NCBI GenBank assembly: GCA_025175895.1
Contig: CM046005.1
Coordinates: 65,744,325 to 65,808,324 of the forward strand
DNA: 64,000 bases
Reading direction: 5' to 3'
Origin: Wurfbainia villosa
Lineage: Eukaryota; Streptophyta; Magnoliopsida; Zingiberales; Zingiberaceae
In this document: positions 57,305 through 64,000 of the stretch, one piece after another
How the letters are laid out: every line of letters begins with the position of its first letter
Numbering within the stretch: position 1 is the stretch's first letter
Program-made: the position numbers and the translations under genes
Notes under the pieces: model-generated
Told to the model about the DNA's origin: nothing
Seen by the model: only the letters and a program-made list of their open reading frames with translations
Databases searched by the model: none

Positions 57305-58706
57305 TGTTGGTGCAATCGGCCCAGCAGTACCTTGATGGTATTTTGATGATAGACAAAACTCATGACATGGGATTGTCATGGGAAAGTCCAACATGGGTTG
57401 GCATGGAAAATCCAAGCATGGAGCTTGGTGTGGAAGTCCAAGGGGGAAGCCTTGGCATGGGAAAGTCCAAAGCATTGCGAAGCCGTGCGCTTGGTGCTTG
57501 GCATGGGAAATCCAAAGCATTGCGAAGCCGTGCGCTTGGTGCATTTGGGAAGTCTTGAGGACTTGGTAAGTTCACTAGGCTCGGGGTCATTGAGTCGGTG
57601 AAGGATGGCATTGCGAAGCCGTGCGCTTGGTGCATCCGAGGGACCGCCGGACGGGGAGCGAATGGAGTGAGCCAAAAGGGAAGCATACTTCTAGGGCATG
57701 AGACGCGAAGGATGGCGTTGCGAAGCCATGCGCTTGGCGCATCCGAGGGACGTAGGCCGAGGGAAGAGAGCTTTGGTGGGGAACTCCATGAGGGATAAGG
57801 TGGACTTGGCCAAGTGGCTAAGACTGAGTGTCGGAGGCTCAAACATCGTTATGTTTGAGGTTTTGCTCGACATTAGTCGACTGGCATAGGTGCCGGTTCG
57901 ACTGATCCAAGTCGACTAGAGTTCGACTGGTGTAAGGCTAGGGTTTTGTGCTTGGCAGTCGACTGCCATGGACATGGAGCGATCGTGAAGTCGGCAATGA
58001 TCGATGGGAGTGTCGCGAGCCGCGAGCGTTCGTAGCCGATGGGCCGATCGACTCTTGGGTCACCGGTCGGTGATGGACATAATCGATCCGATCGTAGGTG
58101 ATCCGTTGGAACTTGTCCGACGTGGATCTCGGTGTTGTTGACACACATGACGCGATCGAGGCCTTTTGGCAGTCGACTGCTAGGCGCAAAAATAGCTTGA
58201 TGCAGGTTATAAATGGAGCACGAGTTGGAGGATTTCGCCAAGACTTTTGTGAAGATATTGGAGGGGAATTACTGCTGCATTCCAGACCTTCAAGAGTCAT
58301 CTAAAGCAAGCAACAAGAAAAGGATTCAAAGCAAGCGTTGTAAAGTGTTCTTTACGTGTATTTCGTATTTGTCTTTGTATTGCTTGTATTTCATTACTTA
58401 GTGTAATTGCTTGTGAGAGGTTTCTCCACCTCCGACGTGTTGTCGAGAAGGAGTGTTATAGTTAGTGCCGTGCGCATAACTAGAGCTCGAGGAGCTCGCC
58501 CGTGGAGTAGGAACCATTCGGTTCCGAACCACGTATAGCGTGTGTGTTTGCGTGTGCTTATTTGTTGTTAGTATTATTATTGTTTTATTGTTTCCGCTGC
58601 GCTAACGACAATCGTAGACAAGCAACGCAACGAGAACGAATGAATTACGACATCCAACGAACGAAGGCTATTCACCCCCCTCTAGCTGGCGTATTGATCC
58701 CCTACA
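57305..58706 (+). repeat. 3' LTR of A
   Basis: 1402 bp, shorter than the 5' LTR by 129 bp mainly through two full and one partial minisatellite units. It is followed by the TSD CTAAC (58707-58711), after which B's LTR continues. Confidence 0.93.
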
Positions 58707-58711
58707 CTAAC

Positions 58712-59351
58712 CACCTCCGTCAGTCTCATGCCTATCGGATCCCTCCAAGTCATCCATGACTTGTTCATCCATACGCTAGACTTCAGGTGCTATCATTGGC
58801 TATATCATGCTAACGGTGTCTACACCGCCAAGGCACATTGGACTTACGCTGCCAAGACTCCGCTTGGACTTTACACCGCCAACCATTGGACTTATGATAC
58901 CAAGACTCCCGCTTGGACTTTACACCGCCAATATTCCCCTTGGACTTCTCAAATTCCAAGTACTCATGACTTGGACTTTCACCGTCAAGACTACACCCTT
59001 GGACTTACGTGGCCAAGACTACACCCTTGGACTTTCCAAACGCCAAGACTCAAGCTTGGACTTTCCCTTGTCAATCCATGTAGGACTTTCCATGCCAAGA
59101 CCCATGCTTGGACTTTCTTTGCCAAGTACTCGAGATTTGGACTTTCCATCACATTGTCAACTCCAATCAACCATCAAAATCCCCCTCGAGTCAAACTCGA
59201 GTCCAGTCAATCATGACCCGGGTCGATTGTACCAATAATTTCCCCAAAACATTATCAGACATCAATGTCAAACCTTCATGTCAAACATCAAAACATCTCT
59301 CGAGTCAAACTCGAGTCTGATCAATCGTGACCTGGGCCGATTGCACCAACA
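58712..59351 (-). repeat. 3' LTR of B, right part
   Basis: Continues B's LTR after A: CACCTCCGTCAG to GATTGCACCAACA. It contains degenerate TTGGACTTT…GCCAAGACT repeats (58830-59130) and two CTCGAGTCAAACTCGAGT palindromic blocks (59184-59201 and 59299-59316). Confidence 0.87.
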
Positions 59352-61211
59352 ATCTCTCCCTTTTTGATGTTTGACAAAAACACATACCTTTGAGTTAGAA
59401 CATTAACTCAAATCTCCTTACCAATTATCCCAAATTGGTAATTCCAAACATTTTTCCAAACATTCTCCTCAAACATTCTCCCCCTTTTTGACTAACATCA
59501 AAAAGGTTCTCTCCAAGGAGGTCAATGTCTCATGTCCCAATGAGATCTTACAATCTCTCCCTTGGTCCAAAAATATCTAGGATGCCTACAATCTTCCTAG
59601 TGATAAGTCTCATATCAGTCAAGAGAGACAATCCTACACACTCTCCCAATTTCCAAATTGGGTATCTTAAAATCTCATTTCTCCCTCTCATGAGGAAAAA
59701 TAACATCCATCATCCCATGATGGATACCTCCCCCTAAAGGCTTGCTCCCCCTTGACCATTGCACCAACAATGTCCTTGGGAAGTCCCTAAGCCAATAGGA
59801 ACTCTAAACCATCAAAAATAAGGTCTAAAGTTCAACATTGAACTTTCCAACACCTTAAATTTGATACAACACCCTAACACCTCTCCTAATCCATATCCAA
59901 TGGATTTTCACCCTTCATAATGCTTCCCAAAGTATATCCTAGGGTTAGGAGCGGTTAGGGAACTTTACCGTAGCTAAAAACGGGCTAAACAACCTTATTT
60001 TTTCTGAAATTAGGCTAACAATGATCGACTCTATCTCGGTCGAATCGCTTCATCACTTCATCGATCATCATCAAGCGATCGATAACTGAAATTTCCGAAT
60101 TTCAACTATCAGAATTAAATTTTGAAAAAGCATAAGTAATTCTACACATTTTGAAAATTCATGAAAATTCATATGTACATTACTTATAAGTAATACAATG
60201 GGTGAAAAATGTTTGAAAAATATTTTACCCATAAAATATTGAAATTGACACAAACTTTAAAAGTAAAGAAAAACTTCAAGGTTTTAGCTCACTTTGTATC
60301 AACTTCATCAATGGTAATTGCTATCAAAAGATAGAGTTCACCAAGATTTTCTAAAATTATTTTAAAATATTTTTGAAAACCTATATTGGATCATGTTCCT
60401 TGGGCTCAATGTACATGACTTGTACACTAGCTTTCCCAATAATCCACATTTAGTAAAATACGAGTTTTAGTTCATCTAGATGCAAAAACTATGCACCTTG
60501 AACTTAACTCATATCCTAGCATCTCATATGTATCTAGAGTGTATAAATACACATACATGTCAATTTAGATGTGAGATGTGGGTTTTGGTTTATCTTAAAC
60601 TAAGGCCTCATGCATTTTCTAAGGCAACACTACTTGATTCCCTTATAAATGGGACTTTAAGTCATGTCATTGTCCTTAAATCAATTTTAATCAAATTAAA
60701 TGCATGAATGATCATAGCATAAATAATAACATAATTAAGCATGACCAATGATCATGATGTCATAGCATATGATATAATCTAAAAACACATGACATTAAAC
60801 CTTAATCTTAAACATGATCATGACATATTAAATGATTAAAAATAGATATGATGTCATGGCATGTTATATGGCAAGCAATGCATGAAAAATAAAATGTATA
60901 GTATAATAATACCTAAATTTTAATATTTGCTACCATTTGATATAATTAAGTATATTTTTCCATATTACCCAAATTTCCCAAGTGTGCTAAAAACCCAAAA
61001 TGGCACACCAATACCTCTAAACTTAAATTGTGCCAATTTGATTGATTTTTCAAACTTCTTAAGTAGTATTGGCACATCCTAAGATCTTTTATGATCATAA
61101 GATCAAACTTATTTCCAAGATACCCATAACCTTAGAAATGCCCTAAAGTGCCATCTTCACCATGGTTAGGTTAACTACCCATCCATTTAAAGTTGGCACA
61201 CCTAAACCCAT
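59352..61211 (-). other. Conserved non-coding module of B
   Basis: Next to the LTR lies the polypurine tract (ATCTCTCCCTTTTTG on plus). Further CTCCCCC motifs and a copy of the LTR terminus (ATTGCACCAACA, about 59759-59770) follow. The palindrome ATGTCATGGCAT (one mismatch to the family form) is at 60851-60862, 350 bp from the gag stop. The layout mirrors A and D. No gene is seen. Confidence 0.7.
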
Positions 61212-62927
61212 CTAGCGTGAATTGATCACACTCTTAGGAACCCAAAAACTATTTGAGCTCCTAGGGTTTACTAGGTATTCCTTAGGGATAACCTCCCTAG
61301 ATACCTTCCCAATGACCCTTCTAGGCTTGTTAGCCTTTGTCATTTGGATCTTGACTAGGTTAACCTTAGGGATTGCCTCCCTAGTAATCTTCTTAGTGGT
61401 CTTCCTAAATTTCAATGAAACCTTGGCCACTAAGAACCTACCTTGGTCAACCTTAGGGATGATTTCCCAATTGAACTTGGCTTTCCTAGACCTTGTTTAT
61501 GTTTCATAATCAAAATGAACACTATGATAAGTCACCTTAGGCTTAGGTTTGTGACCCAAATCTTTCTTGCCCTTGGTTGACTCTTATCTCCTATGCCCTA
61601 GGCCTTGACTCTTGGACCTAGACCCTTGAGTTTGACCATTTGACTTTTGCATTTGATTTGTCATTTTTGCAAGGGTCTTTTCAAGTTTCCCAAGCCTTGA
61701 CCTCAAGGCTTGATTTTCAACCTCTAATTGCCCAATTTTTGAATTTTGATTTAATCCTTGGGCATGGTTCTTCCTAGGCATATGCCTAGTCCATTTAGGG
61801 TTAAAACCTAGGTGGTGTTCAATTTTTCTAATAGATTTCCTAGGTAAGGTTTTTCTAGGGACATTAGTCCCAAATTTCTCCTTATTATTAAAATTAACTC
61901 TCTTAGCACCTAGACAAAAATATTTATTATTTCTAGCATGCTTTTCATGATAAATTGCAAGAGAATTAAAATTCCTATCATGCTTTTTGGCATTTAAATT
62001 AGAACTAGAAAGTGCATTAAAATATACCTTAGGGTTTGCCTTAGAGGCTCCCCCTACTTGTGATGCTCCTTCCTTATCTTTGATTGCCTTCTTCCTAGGG
62101 CATTGAGTTCTATAGTGCCCCTTCTTATGACACTTGAAGCATACTATGAGCTCCTTGGTCTTCTTGGTGGGGACACCAACATCCTTTGACTTATCTTGAC
62201 TTTTAGGTGTCGGAGGAGCTTTCCTTACTCTTTTCGGACACTTACTCTTGTAGTGTCCAGATTCCCTACACTCAAAACATATTATATGCATTTTATTATT
62301 AACACATATGTTTGAGTTACCTAGGTCCGTGGTGGAGGCCTCTTGAGCTTATTCATCTTCTCGACCGGAGGTTGATGGTTCCTCTTGAGGTTGCTCTGGT
62401 GTAGATGCTCTAATATCCTCCCCCTAAATTCTAGAGGTGGAGGCTTCTCCTACTTCTTCCTCTTCTTCCACCAATCCCAGTCCGGATGTTGATTCTCCAT
62501 CAACTTCCGAATCATCACTTTCTTATGATGAGGATGATGTTCTCTCTTCTTCGACTTCCTCTTCTTGAGCCGGTGATGGGTCTTCATGGAGCTTGGCCAA
62601 TTCCCTCCAAAGCTCCTTGGCATCCATGCAATCCCCTAGGCTACACAAGATGTCATTAGGAATCAAATCAAAAATGAATTTGATTACCTTCTTATTTTTC
62701 TCAAATTGTTGGAGTTGCTCCTCGGTCCATCTCTTCTTTTTGAGAAAGCCTCCCTTTGGTCCTCTTGGATAATCAAATCCTTCCATTAAGATGGACCACT
62801 CCTCAAAATCCCTCATCATCAAAAAGTCTTCAATCCTTGTCTTCCATTGGGTGAAGCCTTCTCATCCATAGAAAGCATATGGGATTGGGGTGTTGATGTC
62901 CCAACCCAAACTCTCTTGAATTTCCAT
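61212..62927 (-). pseudogene. Gag-like protein of B (several stops)
   Basis: Start ATG at 62927 on the minus strand (MEIQESLGWDINTPIPYAF), homologous to I's gag. A TGA at 62862-62864 stands where I has CGA. Open pieces are 62822-62523 (YPRGPKGGFLKKKRW, MDAKELWRELAKLHE), 62291-61584 (knuckle 1 CFECRESGHYKSKC; knuckle 2 CFKCHKKGHYRTQC, both complete; coiled coil LEVENQALRSRLGKLEKTL) and 61430-61212 (tail YLVNPRSSNSFWVPKS). Both knuckles are intact, unlike in A, D and I, but stops elsewhere make the protein non-functional. Confidence 0.83.
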
Positions 62928-62989
62928 CTTATTCCTCTTCACCCTCTAGCATCTTGGCTCTGGGTTGTTAATCCATAGAAGAGCCCCGG

Positions 62990-63001
62990 GCTCTGATACC
63001 A
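62990..63001 (-). promoter_or_regulatory. Primer-binding site of B
   Basis: Plus strand GCTCTGATACCA, i.e. TGGTATCAGAGC on the element strand, two bases inside the 5' LTR border at 63004. Confidence 0.9.
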
Positions 63002-63003
63002 AT

Positions 63004-63045
63004 TGTTGAGGATTCAGTGACCGCTAGAGGGGGGGGGGGTGAAAA
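63004..63045 (-). repeat. Stub of B's 5' LTR
   Basis: TGTTGAGGATTCAGTGACCG and the G-run of the shared tract (11 G here), cut after GTGAA where other copies continue TAGCG. The following bases belong to element C in the opposite orientation. Confidence 0.8.
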
Positions 63046-64000
63046 GTGATAAAAAATCTAGGTCTATGAGTCAAATTCAAAGACCTAGGAAACAAGAACC
63101 ATCAAAGGGCAAGAAAGGTTTGGGTCACAAACCTAAGTCCAAGGAGACCTATCATAGTGTTCCATTTGATTATAGAACTAAAACTAGGTTTAGAAAAACC
63201 AAGGTTACTAGGGAAGTCATCCCTAAGAGTAACTAAAGTGTGTGCCTAGTGTCTAGGGTTTCAAGGAAACCTAGAGAAGCCATTAAGAAGGTCAAAAGGG
63301 GAGTTACCTCTAGGGTTGACTGAGCCAAGACCAAAATGACCAAGGCTTCTAAGCCTAGGAGGGTATCTAGGGAAATTATCCCTAATGAATACCTAGGAAG
63401 CCCAAGGAGCTCCAATAGATATTGGGTTCCTAGGAGCGTGATCGATTCACGCTAAATGGGTTTAGGTGTGCCAACTTTGAATGGATAGGTAGTTAACCTA
63501 ACCATGGTAAAGGTGGCACCTTAGGTCATTTTCAAGGTCATGAGTACCTTGGAAATGTGTTTTGATTATAATCCTAAAAGATTTATAGGATGTGCCAATA
63601 TAATTTATGGAAGTTGAAAAATCAATCAAATCGGCACAATTTAGGTTTAGAGGTTGAGATGTGCCATTTTGGGTTTTTGGCACACTTGGGAGATAGTTGA
63701 TAATATGGCAAAATGGGTTTAATAATGACAAATGGCAACAAATATTAAAATTTAGGTATTATATACCTTTATATTTTATTTGCCATGCTTGAGTTTCCAT
63801 ATAATATGTCATGACATTATGTTTTATTTTAATCATTTAAAATGTCATGATCACGTTTAGGATTAAGGTTAAATGTCATGTATGCTTAGATTCCATTTTA
63901 TGTCAAGATATCATGATTATGAGCACATGCTTATTTATATCATCATTAATGCCATAATCATTCATGCATTTATAAAAATTGAGTTAAGGACATATGACAT
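63046..64000 (+). mobile_element. Element C: part of a family-2 gag-only element (plus strand)
   Basis: Starts abruptly within gag and runs to the window end. Gag tail 63046-63455 (QEPSKGKKGLGHKPKSKETY, FRKTKVTREVIPK, then stop TAA 63235-63237, later SSNRYWVPRS and the natural stop 63453-63455). Non-coding module from 63456, with the palindrome ATGTCATGACAT at 63806-63817, 351 bp after gag, the same spacing as in I and B. Its 3' LTR must lie beyond the window. Confidence 0.8.

Larger units (their letters stand above)
52556..58706 (+). mobile_element. Element A: complete gag-only LTR retrotransposon (family 1)
   Basis: 6151 bp flanked by CTAAC (52551-52555 and 58707-58711). 5' LTR 52556-54086, primer-binding site 54089-54100, gag 54144-55717, non-coding module 55718-57304 with multiple GGGGGAG motifs, polypurine tract 57291-57304, 3' LTR 57305-58706. 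LTRs start TGTTGGTGCAATCGG and end CGATCCCCTACA (TTGATCCCCTACA in the 3' copy). The two LTRs are nearly identical apart from a minisatellite and a few changes, so the insertion is fairly young. No protease, integrase or reverse transcriptase is encoded; mobility would need proteins from another element. Confidence 0.93.
51611..63045 (-). mobile_element. Element B: gag-only LTR retrotransposon (family 2), minus strand
   Basis: 3' LTR 51611-52555 plus 58712-59351 (split by A), non-coding module 59352-61211, gag 61212-62927, primer-binding site 62990-63001, and a 5' LTR of which only about 42 bp remain (63004-63045). The internal region is about 3.65 kb and holds no pol domain. The right end is cut: after TAGAGGGGGGGGGGGTGAA the sequence jumps to the gag of element C in the opposite direction. 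No right TSD can therefore be found. Confidence 0.82.

Overview
The window is nuclear DNA of a flowering plant. It holds one recognisable host gene at the left edge, a five-exon TRICHOME BIREFRINGENCE-LIKE (TBL) polysaccharide O-acetyltransferase at 629-2186. It is followed by a degraded pentatricopeptide-repeat (PPR) fragment at about 3479-3805. From 4114 to 64000 almost every base can be assigned to LTR retrotransposons inserted into one another. The species cannot be named from the sequence.

The nest can be reconstructed because most insertions still carry 5-bp target-site duplications (TSDs). I use letters for elements. Element I (+) begins at 4114. D (-, 4641-22178, TSD AAGGC) sits in I's 5' LTR. 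D in turn contains G, a full-length Ty1/copia element (+, 4732-13688, TSD CGTCA), in its 3' LTR, and a 2.7-kb solo LTR (18947-21627, TSD CGACT) in its 5' LTR. I's internal region (gag 23383-25062) is interrupted by H, an Athila-like Ty3/gypsy element (+, 25868-51018, TSD AAGCC). H contains a solo LTR of G's family (31333-33159, TSD GAAAC) and, in its 3' LTR, a second copia element E (-, 34557-50718). E is itself split by four solo LTRs (36931-38483, 39064-42387, 45176-46223, 48634-49762). After H, I resumes at 51024 and is cut at 51611 by B (-, 51611 to about 63045). B carries the youngest-looking full element, A (+, 52556-58706, TSD CTAAC), inside its 3' LTR. The right edge (63046-64000) is part of a further element, C (+).

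Three kinds of element are present. (1) G and E are copia elements with recognisable gag, protease, integrase, reverse transcriptase and RNase H, all broken by frameshifts or stops. (2) H is an Athila-type derivative with gag, protease and the Athila-specific ORF but no reverse transcriptase or integrase. (3) A, D, B, I and C are gag-only elements. They have LTRs, a tRNA-Met primer-binding site and several polypurine-tract-like GGGGGAG motifs, and encode one gag-like protein with two zinc knuckles. No pol is present. In place of pol there is about 1.3-1.8 kb of conserved non-coding DNA.

The gag-only group is the most interesting content. A perfect 12-bp palindrome, ATGTCATGACAT, lies at a fixed distance behind the gag stop (about 285 bp in one family, about 350 bp in the other), and a copy of the LTR's own terminus lies upstream of the 3' LTR. 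These look like cis-acting elements kept by a non-autonomous, probably Sirevirus-derived family (TR-GAG-like). Many inactivating mutations in the nest are G:C to A:T transitions, as expected from deamination of methylated cytosine in silenced elements.
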